A stretch of 64,000 nucleotides of DNA from the NCBI GenBank assembly GCA_004431415.1, contig QPMI01000089.1:62001-126000 (forward strand). Direction: 5' to 3'. The notes below the pieces were generated by a model. That model ran no database searches. It was not told where the DNA came from and saw nothing but the letters and a program-made list of their open reading frames with translations. How positions within the stretch are numbered: position 1 is the first letter of the stretch; every line of letters begins with the position of its first letter. The DNA is from Cyanophora paradoxa. Its lineage: Eukaryota > Glaucocystophyceae > Cyanophorales > Cyanophoraceae. Made by a program: the position numbers and the translations under genes. Shown here one piece after another: positions 21,878 to 33,900 of the stretch.

Positions 21878-24703
21878 ATGGGCAGGAGAGCGTGCCTCGC
21901 GCTGCTGGCGCTGCTGGCGACAGTGCTATGCGTCAGCGCACAAGCGGAGCTGTCGGAAGGTCGGCCGCTAGCACTTCCCGCCTTTGCCATCCTGGCGTCT
22001 TGCTCGATGTGGCTCCGCGGCTGACGCCGACGTCCGCGCTCGTCGTAGTTGAGAAGGAGTCGCTGACGACATTCGGCCAGTGGCTCGCCGGAAATGGCCT
22101 CGGTGCGGCGGGCGGCCGTCGCCGGTGCCCGCGGTGGCGTACTCACGCTCAGAGATGCAGGCGAGCACAACCTGAAGATAGCAGCGATGGGCGGGGACCA
22201 GGGCCGCGGCATCTACTCGACCCAGGACATCCCGGTGCGTTCAAAGCGCGTCGAGCAACCGCTCCGGCGGCTGCGGCCGCTTCCGGTCCATGAGAGACGC
22301 GGATGCTCGTCGCCGCGTGCTGCGTGTCGCCCGGGCGGGGAGCCGTCTCACCCCGTGCTTCCGCCGCTCCGCAGGCCGACAGCGTCATCCTGTCAATGCC
22401 CTTCAAGGCACGCGGCGCCTTCCGTTCCTTTTCTTTCCTTTCCTTTCCTCTTGTCCCGCTCACTGCCGCTGCAGTTCCTCATCACGACGCGCACGGCCGT
22501 CGAATCAGACATCGGCAACGTACGCGTCGCGTCCTCCCGCCGCCCAGCGCCCGCCTGCCCCGCGCTCCTCTGACGCACCGGTACCCGGCCACAGGTCTTC
22601 AGGCACGCCTCCGCTACTCGCGCGTGCCCTGACCGCGCGCTCGCGCCTGAGCCGCCGCTTTCGCCGCAGCGACATCCCGGACATCAATCCGATGATCACG
22701 CTCGTCGTCTACCTCATGTACGAGCGCCACAACCCCAAGTCCAACTTCGCCGCCTACATCGATATCCTTCCCGCCGCCTCCGCCCCGCCCGCGCCCCGCC
22801 CCGCGCCAACCCGCCCCGCCCCGCGCCGGGCGGTTTCTTTCGCCGCCGCCCTTGACGCACTCTCGCACCGACCCTTCCCAAGAGCTTCGAGACGACCGTC
22901 TTCTGGACGAACGACGAGCTGAACGAGCTCCAGGGCACCGCCCTCCTCAGTCCGTACCCCCCTCCGTGACCCCGCCGGCCTCGATCCGACCCCGTACCCC
23001 CCTCCCGGCAGCCTTCACGCTCCGGCGCCAGGAGCAGCTGAAGAGCGACTACCAGCGCCTCTTCCCCGACCTCCTCTTCAAGGTTCGCCGCACCCCCCTC
23101 CGCCTTCCCCCCCGTCCCCAAGAAAAGAACCCTGACCGCGGACCCGCAGCTGTACCCCACCGTCTTCCCCGCCGACAAGTTCACGTGCGTGCGGGGGCCT
23201 ACGTACCCCTTAATCCTCCTGCCCCTGCCTAACACCTCCCCTCCCCCCCCCCTCCTCTAGGTTCGAGGAGTTCCAGTGGGCGACGTCGGTCGTCTGGAGC
23301 CGCTGCTTCCTCTTCAACGTGGGCCAGGACTCCGTACCCGTCCTCATCCCCCTCATGGACATGTTCAAGTGCGCCCCTCCGCCCCCCCTTCTCCTTACAT
23401 ATCTCACGCTCCTTATTCTTTCGACTTCGTTCGCAGCCACGCGAACGCGGCGACTTCGTTCGAGGTGGACGAGGCGAAGCAGGAGTTCCGCCTCCGCACC
23501 GCCGCCGCCGTCCCGAAGGAGACCCAGGCGCGCGTCCCCCCCTCTGTCCTGCCACCCCGCTCAGATCTGACCCGCGCGGCTCAGATCTTCGCGAACCTGG
23601 GGAACAAGTCGAACGCGCACCTGCTGCTGAACTACGGGCACATGCTGCGCGCCAACGAGCACGACACCGTTCTCCTCAACATCATGCACTCCCAGGTCCG
23701 CCGGGCTAGGTAGGGAGGGGCGGCCCGGGGGGCGGCCGGGCCGGAACGAGGGATCTAGATGCACTCCCGCCCAGGTCCGCCTTGCGCCGAAAGGGGTTAG
23801 GGGCCGCTGGCTAGAGCCGGCGTGCTAGCGCCTGGGCGGACGGAGAGAGGCTAGGGCGAGGGCCCCGCAGGCGGCTTCGGAGGCCTGCGCCTGCGACTGG
23901 GAGGAGACCCTGCCCGCCTCTCCTATCGGGTCGCCTAGTGTCTCCGCCTGCCTGCGCCTAGCGGGACCTGGATCGCCCGCCCCCCGTACCCCCCCGCTGA
24001 GCCCGGCCCCGGGGGGTACAGGAGGACCTTTTCTACCACGCAAAGTCCCGGATCCTGGAGGCCGGCGGCCTCGCCTCGGGGAACCAGACGTACTACCTCC
24101 GCTCCGACTCCCTGCCCGAGGCCATGCTCCAGACCATGCGCGTCCAGCTCATGAAGGCATCCTTTCTTTCTCTTTCTTTCTCTTTCTTTCTCTTTCTCCG
24201 TCTCACACTTCGTTCGCAGCCGGCGGACTTTGAGAGGGCGCAGCGGGCGCTCAAGGGGCCCGTCTCCCTCGCCAGCGAGCTCGAGGTCAGATCTGATCTG
24301 ATCTGATACGATCTGATCTGATACGATGCGATACGATTGAATCTGATCTGATTTGATTGGGTCGGGGCGCAGGTGTACAGGCAGCTGATCGCGGCGTGCA
24401 ACCACCTGCTGCGGCAGTACCCCACGACGATCGAGGCGGACGCCGAGCTCCTGCGGGGCGAGCTGCCGCCCCGCCGCCGCGCCGCCGTCCAGCTCCGCCA
24501 CGACGAGAAGGCACGCAGCCCCGAAGCCCGGAGCCCAGAGCCTTATTTGAATTTGAATTTGAACCATTCCGGCGCAGGTGATCCTCGTCAGGACGGTGGA
24601 GATGCTGGCCCGCCGCTGGTCCACTTTCCTCATCGACGGCTTCGACGAGTCCGCCGCCGCCGCCGCCCCCGCCGCGGCCGCCGCGCCCGCAGCCTCCCCG
24701 TAA
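21878..24703 (+). CDS. SET-domain lysine methyltransferase (SETD3/LSMT type) with signal peptide
   Basis: The ATG at 21878 begins a signal peptide (MGRRACLALLALLATVLCVSA). Exons then give SLTTFGQWLAGNG, GRGIYSTQDIP, SVILSMPF, YERHNPKSNFAAYI, FWTNDELNELQGT, and the SET core LIPLMDMFNHANAATSF, where the catalytic NH is created across the intron at about 23367. IFANLGNKSNAHLLLNYG and a helical C-terminal substrate-binding domain follow. Stop at 24701. This is the SETD3/Rubisco LSMT family, which methylates lysine or histidine on proteins. A signal peptide in an alga could mean entry to a complex plastid, which is inference. Introns at 22408, 22774, 24157 and 24511 appear to have GC donors. One intron holds an echo of its upstream exon edge (23761-23780). 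Confidence 0.85.
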
Positions 24704-25544
24704 CCCGCTCCGAGCCACCATACTTCTAAGGACCCTAACCATACTCTTTATGTAGGCAGCCGGCGCCCGACCCGCGGGCGCCGGACCCTATTGAACTCTA
24801 TCAAGACAACACTGCTTCTGCGCGTGCGCTCTGGGCTGGAGAGCCTGCGTACGCCGCGTTGGCCGATGGGCTGGACGCTGGCCGATACATCGCGGCCGGG
24901 CTGCAGCGCTAGCTGATCATCATGACGCGCCACCGAAACCGCAGCGCCGAAAGCTGCTGGTATACCCCAGAGAGAGAAAAAAAGCCGGACACCCGCGCGA
25001 CCTGTCAGCATGCTCTAGGCGCCTCGAGCGTCCTTCTGTAGGGAGGATTCGCTGCCGCTGCAGCCCCGCGAAGGCAGCTGCGGCGGGGCGGTGCCACGCG
25101 AGCACCTGGGTGCTCCAGCCGAGCGCCCCGTGCTCGAGCGAAGCGCCTAGGCTCCGTAGCAGCGTTTAGGCAGGCAATCTGCGCCCCCACCGTTACTACG
25201 TGCCAGCAGCCGCGAGCAATCGAACTTTGAAACCAGACCACGCGGGCCCGAGGAGGCCGTGCGGGAGCGCTCAGTACCGCCACAGCTGTGCAATCGGCGA
25301 ATCAAGCGCTTTGGCGAGCGTACGCTGCTGTCCGGGGCGCTTCGCGGCTAACGTCCGGGGACCGAACGGCGCCACTAGGGCAACACTCGAGAAGGCCCTG
25401 CGACTACCAAACCCCACCACTCTACATCGCGCAGGTGCGGCGTCCGCCCGACGCAGTCAACCCGCTGGCGCCGGGCACGCGCCGCAGCGGACAGCTAACC
25501 GGGGCGCGCACGCAGGCTAGAGTCGGAGGCCGCGCGGATCCGAG
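24704..25544. other. Intergenic, nothing recognised
   Basis: An 840-bp gap between two plus-strand genes. Frames on both strands are short and compositional. It should contain the promoter of the EF-hand gene. Confidence 0.4.
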
Positions 25545-26513
25545 ATGCCGCTCGCTCCAGCCAACTACAAGATCGGCCAGGTGAGGAGTCGGCTTAACTG
25601 TGAGGCGCCTGCAGTTGGCCGGGCCCCTCACCCTGCCTCTCAGTACTTCCGGGAGTTCGATAACATCACTGGGGACTTCATCATCCCGTCGAAGCCCTAT
25701 GGCGAGGAGATCAACCCCCTGGTCGACACGCAGAAGGTCCGACGGGGCGCCTGGCGCCGCCCGCGCCTTCGCCCCTGCGACGCGGCAGGGACCGACCGGT
25801 CCGCTGGGCGCAGCGGTCGGACCTCATATGCATGCGCATCATGGTCAGGAAGAAGGCGCTACCCCTGGGCGACGAGCAGCGGCACGTGGCGCGGCAGCTG
25901 AAGCGGAAGGGCAGCTTCGGGCGCCCCCCGCCGCCCGTACCCGCCGAGCCGAAGCTTCTCCGGAGCAACAGCGTCGACCGCGGAATCAAGGAGCAGCCCG
26001 AGGTCACAATGTTCGACCAGGCGCGCCCGCTCCCGTACCCTCCCCACCCCGCTACCCCCCCCTCCCGCATGACCCTAAAGATAGATGCGGGGGTACCTGC
26101 ACGACGAGACGGAGATCACGCCGGGGGTGTACAAGCCGACGGGGGAGGTGGATCTCCTGCAGCGGGACCGCCTCCGATTCGACCCGGGGATCATCGCCCT
26201 ACTCCACGCCTTCTGGAGCGCCGCAGACACCGACGCCAGCGGTGCGCCCGCCTTGGGGCGGGGCCCTGCTCCCTGTACCCCTCCCACCCCCGGCTGGCCG
26301 CTTCGAGCTGGGCCCTGCTGCCGGCGTCGGAGTGCCGCGCGGGAGGCGCTGGAGTCTATCCAAGCTCAGCGCCGGGCTGCTTGAGCTAGCAGCTAGCCGT
26401 AGCCCCCCCTTCTTCGTATCTAGGCTAGGTTAAGCTAAGTAAATTTATCGTCTACCCCCCCCGCTACCCCAGCGTCTAGTAAATTTATCCGAGCTAAGCT
26501 AAGCTCAGCTAAG

Positions 26514-26546
<33 letters not shown>

Positions 26547-29500
26547 TTCTCCCTCTCAGGGACGCTCTCGTTCGAGGAGTTAAGCTAGCAGCTTAAGCTC
26601 AGCGCCGGGCTGCTTGAGATAGCAGCTAGCTGTAGAATCCGCCCTCGCCCCCCCCTCCACCCCTCCCCTCACCCCCCCCCTCACCCCCCCCGGCAGGGAC
26701 GCTCTCGTTCGAGGAGTACCGGGCCGTGCACCGGCTGCTCTTCCGCTGCCTGCGCACCCGCTGGGACCTCGAGACCGCCGAGCGCTCGGCGCGGGAGGAC
26801 TTCGAGTCCGACCGGCGGGGCAAGGACTACGTCGACAAGTACCGCTTCTTCATGTCCATCTTCCAGGCGAGTCTTAGTATTTCTTTCTTAAAGCATCTTA
26901 GCATCTTATAGAGTGGTCCATCTTCCAGGCGAGTCCATCTTAGCATCTTATAGAGTGGTCCATCTTAGCTTCTTCGTGTCCATCTTCCAGGCGAGTGTAT
27001 TCTTCTTTCGCGAAGTTTCGCGAAATGCGCCATAGAGAATTGCATTAGACGCCGAGGGAGAGCCTAGGTTCAGAGCGCCGGGCCCGGCCCGTCCCACCCC
27101 GGCCCGTCCCACCCCGGCCCGTCCCACCCCGTCCCAAGAGAATAGCTTAAGAAGCGGCGAGAGAGCCATAGAGAATTGCATAGAGAATTGAAACTTCGCG
27201 GCAGGCGGCGGACCTGTGGACGGAGAACGTGAACGAGTACGAGTACCGCCAGCTCCTCAAGTGCGTCCTCAAGTCCATCATCTACGAGGGCGTCACCGTG
27301 CGTACCCCCCTCGTCTCACGCGTACTCCCGCGTACCCCCCGCCCCGCCCCGACCTAGGCGAAGCGCTTCCTTCCTTCCTTCCCTCTTCCGAGGGCTCCCC
27401 CGCTCCGCCCCGCCCACGCCCTAGCCCTCCAGCGTCCCCTCTCTAGCTAGCATCTACGAGGGCGTACCCCCGCCCCGCCCCGCCCCGCGTACCCCGCCTC
27501 AGCCCCGCCCTAGACGAGGCTCCGCCCGCCTGGGGGCTTCTTTCTAGCGTCTACGAGGGCCCCAGCCCCGCCCCGCCGCCCCTTTTGAAGCCCGCCGCAG
27601 TACAAGGGGCGGCACTTCTTCCGTCCGATCACGGAGGTGGAGCCCGGCTGCGCCGTCCGCATGTTCCGCGAGAAGATGAAGCGCCGCAAGTTCCACGCCG
27701 CCCGTGCCAAGCAGGCCCGCCCCCGCTCCTTCTTTCTTCCAAGGCACTGCTTTCTTGGCTGAGGCGCTGGGGCGCCCTCGTTCGCAGCTCTCGTTCCTGC
27801 GGCACAAGGCGATGGGCGTCATCCGCCAGTCCGCCCCCCTCGCCGCCTGCCTCGACGTCCGGGTCCGCCGTACCCCCCTTTCCAATCGCCGTACCCCCCT
27901 CTCGCCCGGCTGATCCCGTACCCCCAGTGCTACCTGGAGGCCCGCGTGCACAAGATGACGTCGCTGGAGCTGATCGAGCTGGGGTACCACGTCGAGCCGG
28001 CCGGCCTTGCTGATTGGCTCGACAAGCACGGCTTCGACCTGGAGGCCGTCGGACCCGTCAACGCCGGCGCCAAGGCACTGTACCCCACCCTTAATCCCCC
28101 ACCCACCCCTTTCAACCCCCCGGGCAGGTGCAGAGCCCGGAGGAGGCGGTGCGGATGGTGGAGCAGCGCGCCGCGGCCCTCTGGCGAAAGGGCGTCGCCG
28201 TGCGTGACTCACGCTCAGCTCTGCGGGCGGCCTCGCCCCGCTCGCTGTTTCCCTGAGCTCGGCCTGGCGCAGAATACGAAGCAGCTGCAGGAGCACGTCT
28301 CGCGGGAGGAGAAGCGCGCCGCCGTCGTCCGCCTCATCGGAGGCGCGCCCGCCCCTCCCCTCGCTTTTCTCTTGCACGCCTCTTAATATTGTCCCGCGCA
28401 GCGTCTGCGCTGGAGAAGCCTTTGGAGCCGGCGCCGCCGCCGGGGACGGGCGCGGGGCGCCGCCGTTCCTCCCTCGCCTCCGCCGCCTCCGACGTGCGCC
28501 CGGCTCAGCTGAGCTCAGCTGAGCTCCGCCGGCCCGCGGCGAGCCGCCCCTGACGCCGCTTTCGGCGCAGCCGAGCGCCGTGTACGACCCGCGGGGGCGC
28601 GACCGGAGCGCGCCGCGGGGGGCGATGCAGACGGCGGCGCGGGCCGGGGGCTACGGGGCGGCGGCCCTGCCCAAGGGCTTCCACGTCAAGGTCCTGCAGA
28701 GCCTCAAGGGGATGCGGGAGGCGCTGGAGAAGCGGGGCGCGGACAAGGCGAAGGAGGCGGCGGCGCTCCTGGAGGCGGAGAAGGCGCTGGGCGGCGCCGG
28801 CGGGGGCCCGCCGGCGCTGAGCAGCCGGAGCCTGCGGCGGGTGCACGATGCGCTGCTCGGCGACGACGAGAGCAGCAGCAGCAGCGGCGGCGGCGAGAGC
28901 AGCGGGGACGAGGCCGGCGGCGCGGGCACGGGCGGGGATCTGGAGCTGCTGGAGGACACGGTGGGGAGCGGGGCGGCGCTGGGGAGCGTGCCCGAGGGCG
29001 TGGAGGAGTACCCGGACCTGGAGGCCCTCGAGCGGGCGGCCGGCGGGGAGGCGGCGGCGGAGGCGGCGGCGGCGGCCGAGCGGGCGCTCGTGCGGGGCAT
29101 CGTCAGCGGCAAGTCCTCCCGCCGCTTCCGCCTGCCAAAGGAGCCCTCCCAGACCCAGAAGCCCGCCGCGGAGAAGGTCCAGGAGGAGGAGCCGGCGCCG
29201 ACGCCGCCCCCGGCGCCCTCGCCGCCGCCGCCGCCGGAGCGGAGCGCGGAGCCGCGGCTGCCGGCGGCGAGCGAGCTGCTGCGGCCGCGCGCCGTCGCGT
29301 CGTCGCTGCTCTCGCAGCTCGTCGCGCCCTCCCCGGCCCGCCCCGGCGCCTCCCGGCGCTCCAGCCTCCCGTCCGCTCCGGCGCCGGCCCCGGCCGTCGC
29401 CCACTCGCTGGACTCGGCCCTCCCGGCGGTCCCGGGCCGGCGGGCCTCCCTGGCGCCCCTCGCGCCGGCCGCCTCGGCCCCCGCGCGCCCCGCCTCAGCC

Positions 29501-30721
29501 GGCGCCATCGCCATCAACGGGCCCCCGCAGCGCCGCCGCGTCAGCCTCGCCACGGGCCTCGCGCCGGCCCCGCCGCCCGCCCGCCCGCCGAGATCGGACT
29601 CGCGGGCGAGGGCCTCCGCCCGCCCTCCCCGGCCTCGGCGCCTCGTCGCCCCTCAGCCCGCGCGCCCGCCGCCTCTCCTCCGCCTCCTCCTCCTCCCCGC
29701 CGCACTCGGCCGGCCAGCTCGCCCCGCACCCGCCCTCGGACACGAGCCCGAGGGCGCCCTCGCCCTCCCCGCGGCGCCCGCTCGCAGCGGGGCTCGCGGG
29801 GCAGTCGACGCCCCTCGCCCCGCGCCGCCCCTCCGCCTCCCAGAGCCCCGAGCCGGGCGGCCGCCGCGCCCCCGGCCCGCCCTCGGCGCCCCCGGCGCTC
29901 CGCGCCCCACGCCACGCCGCTCCTCGGTCGCCTCTGCCCCAGGGACGCCCGCCACGCCCCCGGCGCCCTCGCCGCCCCCGGCGCCCACGCCCCCGGAATC
30001 CATCCGCGTCTCGGCCCCAGCGGAGGAGGAACCGGAGCCGCCCCCGCCGCCGAAGCCGCGGGTGTCGCGGGAGGAGCGGCGGGCGTCCATCGCGGCGGCG
30101 CTGGCCAAGCTCGAGGCGGCGGCGGGGGATTTCGAGGGGGCCCTGCGGGAGGTGCGCGGGGCGGAGCCCGTTCTCGTGCCCCTCGCCCCCGTCTTCCCCT
30201 ACGCCCCCTCCCGCGACGGCGACGCCGACGAGGAGGAGGAGGACGGCGGCGAGGGCGCCTCGCCCCCCGTGGAGCCGGAACCGGAGGCCGCGGCGGAAGC
30301 AGAGAAGGAGGCGGCGGCGGAGGCGGAGGAAGGCTCCGAACGGGAAAAGGAGCCGGCGACGCCGGAGCCTGCCGCGGCGGCCGAGGCGCCGCGCGCCGCG
30401 GCGCCGGCCCCGACGAAGCCGCCGCCGGCCGCGCCGGCAGCAGCAGCGGCGGCGATGGCGACGGTCCTGGAGGAGGGCGACGAGGAGGCCGCCGCGCCCG
30501 CGCCCGCCCCCGCCACGCCCGCCCAGCCGCGGCCCAACGTGGAGAAGGAGAAGGAGAAGGAGAAGCAGGGGGCGGCGGGCCCGAAGGGCGAGGAGGAGGT
30601 CAAGGCCGAGGAGGCGGAGGGAAAGGCGGGGGAAGAAGCGGGGGAGGGGGAGGAGGGGGAGGAGGAGCACCGGCCGCTGCACGCCTTCGGCGGGCACGAC
30701 CTCCTCTCTGCCATTGGCTAG
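25545..30721 (+). CDS. EF-hand protein with long disordered Ala/Pro/Glu tail
   Basis: Exon 1 (25545-25580) reads MPLAPANYKIGQ. At least ten further exons follow in phase. Around 26220-26720 a single canonical EF-hand loop, DTDASGTLSFEE, is completed across an intron. Downstream exons read YEYRQLLKCVLK, FFRPITEVEPG, CYLEARVHKMTSLELIELG and PEEAVRMVEQRA. The final exon (from about 28571) is ~700 residues, rich in Ala, Pro, Glu and Arg, ending HAFGGHDLLSAIG at 30721. Which frame is used through the Pro-rich stretch 29560-29950 is uncertain, because a second frame is also open and looks as natural. No ortholog is recognised; the role is probably calcium-responsive structural. Introns at 26021, 26867, 27715, 28075 and 28343 use GC donors. 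Confidence 0.7.
26363..26720 (+). repeat. Tandem duplication of intron plus exon start, with poly-C
   Basis: GCTCAGCGCCGGGCTGCTTG occurs at about 26368 and 26598, and the exon beginning GGACGCTCTCGTTCGAGGAG occurs at 26560-26579 as well as at its functional place, 26697-26716. The upstream copy of the exon edge is followed by a stop (TAAGCTAG) and is non-functional. A run of about 33 C at 26514-26546 precedes it. Confidence 0.8.
29519..30074 (+). repeat. Source copy of the inverted duplicate at 11688-12255
   Basis: This block of the EF-hand gene's last exon has an inverted, rearranged copy ~17 kb upstream. Here it is in frame with both flanks, so this is taken as the source. Confidence 0.8.
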
Positions 30722-30943
30722 CCGGGCCACGCCCCTTGCTCCTTGCGTCATGTATGCGAGGGGGGATACAGCCGCTATCTGTGTGCAAGAGTGCCCTCCT
30801 CCCTGCCCCCGTCCCCCTTACCCCCGACCAACCTTCCCGGATGCCCTGAGCCCGGCGGCTCCACCAGGCTTGCTCTCGGACGAGCGAGCCCCCGACCCGA
30901 CCCGCCGTGCCGACGACACGGCGGGCCGTACTCTAGCGTGTAC
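30722..30943. other. 3' flank of EF-hand gene before the retrotransposon
   Basis: Short 3' region with no gene. GCTATCTGTGTGCAAGAG at 30774-30791 occurs again at 50920-50937, on the far side of the insertion. Confidence 0.4.
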
Positions 30944-30962
30944 AGAGAGGTTTAGATTATAG
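30944..30962 (+). repeat. Left target-site duplication of the 19.6-kb LINE
   Basis: AGAGAGGTTTAGATTATAG, identical to 50591-50609. The bases on either side differ between the two copies, as expected for target-primed reverse transcription. Confidence 0.92.
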
Positions 30963-30990
30963 ACAAGTCGACGGCAGAAAAAAAAAAACG

Positions 30991-33900
30991 ATGTACCCAG
31001 GCCATCGCGAAGGCCTGCGCGTACGGGAAACTGGCGATGCTAGCGCATCGTCCAGCAGCATAAACAGCCTCCCGGCACCAAACGGAGCTGGAGGACACCG
31101 CCCGAGCACACCGGAGCCGAAAACAAGGCTCGCGACGCAACGCCAACAACAAGATGCAATCCAAGCGGCGTCGCAGCTCGGCGGTGCAGAGGGAGTCGAA
31201 CGATGTGGCGCCGCGCTCACTCTCGAGCCGAGCGACCACCAAGAAGCCAACGCCGCCCGCGACGGAACTCGAGCCGGGCGGCGACCGACCGAACAAGCTC
31301 CTTCTGCTTGCAGAAGCCCCCGTGCGATGCGCCCTTGCGAAGGGACATCACCCCGCCTCGCGCGTCGTTCGCGCCACCCGCCCGGGCCTCACGCCCGCCC
31401 CGCAGTTCTCAAATCACCACTCTTTCACTGCGTGGCGGGCGCGGGCGGCCGACGTTCGAACGACGTGCCCCCCGCGTTCGCTGCCGACGCTAAAGGCATG
31501 CCTCGCTCTGGCCGATGTCATGGGGCCTTACACCGTCGTCGTGCGGTTTGGCTATCCATGAATAAGCCCCCCCTCAATCCACACAGGAGCCGATGTAACG
31601 GGGCCTTACACCGTCGTCGTACGGTTTGGCTATCCGTCCGGTCTCCCCCGCTGCGCCGATGCCACGGGGCCACACGCCGTCGTCGAGCGGCCCGGCTCTC
31701 CGAGGATAGGCAACCCGCGCGTCGATCCCCCGGGGCCGCAAGGCTCACCGGGGTAAGATGCCCCCCTGCTGTTCGCTCCCCGCCGCGCGCGCGCGCCCGC
31801 CCGCCCGCCCGCCGCCCGCCTCTCCACCTCGACCCTCTCATGCCACACCTTCCTCGCAGGAAACTGGGTCTTCGGCATGGTGTCTCCACTCTTGGTCTGT
31901 TTTCTTTTCTTTTCCTCGCCCTCCTCCCGCCGGCGGCCAGCCTCGCTCCGGTCCTCGGGCCCCTAGCTGAACCCACCACCTGGGCTTCCCCTCCCTCCGT
32001 CTGCGCCTCTGAGATCCTCGGGCTCCTATCTAGTCCCAGCTGGATTGCCGTGGGGATACTCACGGCACTTAGCCTGTCCATGGGAATCGGCGTCCGGGGC
32101 TATGTCCGACGACGCCGGCGCCTAGACGATGTCGCCGGGCTCGCTCCCCGCGAAGTCGAACCCGGACCCCCGGGCCTCCGCCGGGGCCCCCGATCGCCGC
32201 GCCTACTCCGCCCCCCTCGCCGCCCCGCCCCGCTGCTAGGCCCCGCTCTCTGCCGCCGTCGCCGGCCCTGGCGGCCCCTGCCGAGGTCCACCCGCCGGCG
32301 CCTTCGCCGCTCCCGCCCCCGCTCTTGCCCTATCCCCTGCCCGGCCCGCGTCGGTGCAACTCCTTGGCTCCCGCGCTCGCCCTTCTCCCCCTATCAGAGC
32401 CGACCCTCGCCTCGCCGGCCCCGGGCCTCGCGGAAGAGTCATCCGCGTCGCCTCCGTCGTTTCTTCAGCTCCCCCGCCCCCCCACCCCTACCGGCTGAGC
32501 TGCAGGTTCCTGCTGCGACGCCCTCCCGCCCCGACCTCCCCCTACCTGGCCTCCGTCCTGCACAGTCCAATCGTGTACGCCCCCGTACCCTGCGCCCGCT
32601 GACGCCCCTGCCCGCGCGTCCTTCCTTCTCGACGGCGCGGGCACGTCGCAACGTTGCAGCCGCTCTTGCCCTCCGGAACAGCTGGCCCTCTTTACCCCCC
32701 CCAGCAGCTGTGAGGACGCGCCCGATGGCTCCGCAGGCCAGCTCCCTCGCCAGCTCTCCTGCCCCGCCCCGGGGTGTCCGCCTCACGGTCCGATTCGCGC
32801 TCTCGTCTGGCCGCTCCCTTCTTCGACCCCGCCCGCCCCTCCTCGCCCGGCGCCTCAAGGGCCACGCCACCCGCCGCCGCCCAGCCCGAGAGCCCCGCCC
32901 CCAGCCCGCCCCTGAGCCGCGCCGACGCCCGTCAACGGCAGTCCCTGACCCCCCTTCCTCCTGTACGGCCCCCATTTCCCCCCTTCATGCCTTCCTGCAC
33001 GGCTCGTGCCCCCCCCTGCCCCATATCACAACCCCCGAGCTCCTCGCCCTCTCCGCCCTCTCTCTCCTTTTTCTTCTTTCCTTTCTCCTCGCCCTCTCGT
33101 TACTCCCTTTCTCACTTCTCCTCCAGTTACCCCCCCGCCTCTCAGAGTACCCCCCCCTGCATCCCTTGATTGCCCGGCTCTTACATAGAACTCTCCTTTC
33201 CCCCCTTGGACCCCCTCAGCAGTGTCCTTCGCGGAGTCGCCTCCTCTCTCGGCCCCCCCTGACCCACCCCCTCTCCCCTTGTGGACTACCCCTAGGGCAC
33301 CGCCCCCTCTCCCCGCCTCTCCCGCCTCTTTCTTCCCCCCTTCTATCAGGCCCCCGTCTTATCTTCAGCTCTCCCCCGCCTTCCTCGCCCTCCCCTCGCT
33401 GCTTCTCCTCCTGCTGTCTGCTCGCTTCCTTCGCCACCTTGTTTTTCCCGATCCCGCTCCCAGCGCCCACCGTCCCCTCCTCATTCGCGCCCGCCGGCAA
33501 GCCCAGCATGCGCGACGAGCCCGCGGGCGTCGATGTGGAGGCCCTTACCGCGGGGCCCCCTCCTTATCCTCTCCCTTCACTGTCTCCTTGCCCTCCCTCC
33601 CTTACAACTGCCCCTCACCTTATCGACGCCCTCCGCTTCGTTATTGCAGCGGTTCCCGTATCCCCACTATGGTTCATTGATCCCTCGTACCCGGCCCCCT
33701 CGACCAGCCCTCCCCCCGCCCCTCCTCTTAGGACACCCGAGCAACTGCTCCCCCCCTCCCACCCTTCTCCCTCCCCCCGCCCCCGCCTCCTCCTACCCCT
33801 CTGCCCCTCCCCCCGCCAGCTGCCGGGATCCTTCTGCTCGCACTCCTCTCCCGGCGCCGCCGGCGGTTTCTTGACTCGTCCGGCCCTGCTCTTCTTCAAC

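Noticed and set aside
31518-32081. Antisense frames in the LINE 5' region
   Set aside because: They mirror the Arg/Pro-rich repeats of ORF1 and show no domain; the plus-strand frame is far longer and in the element's sense.
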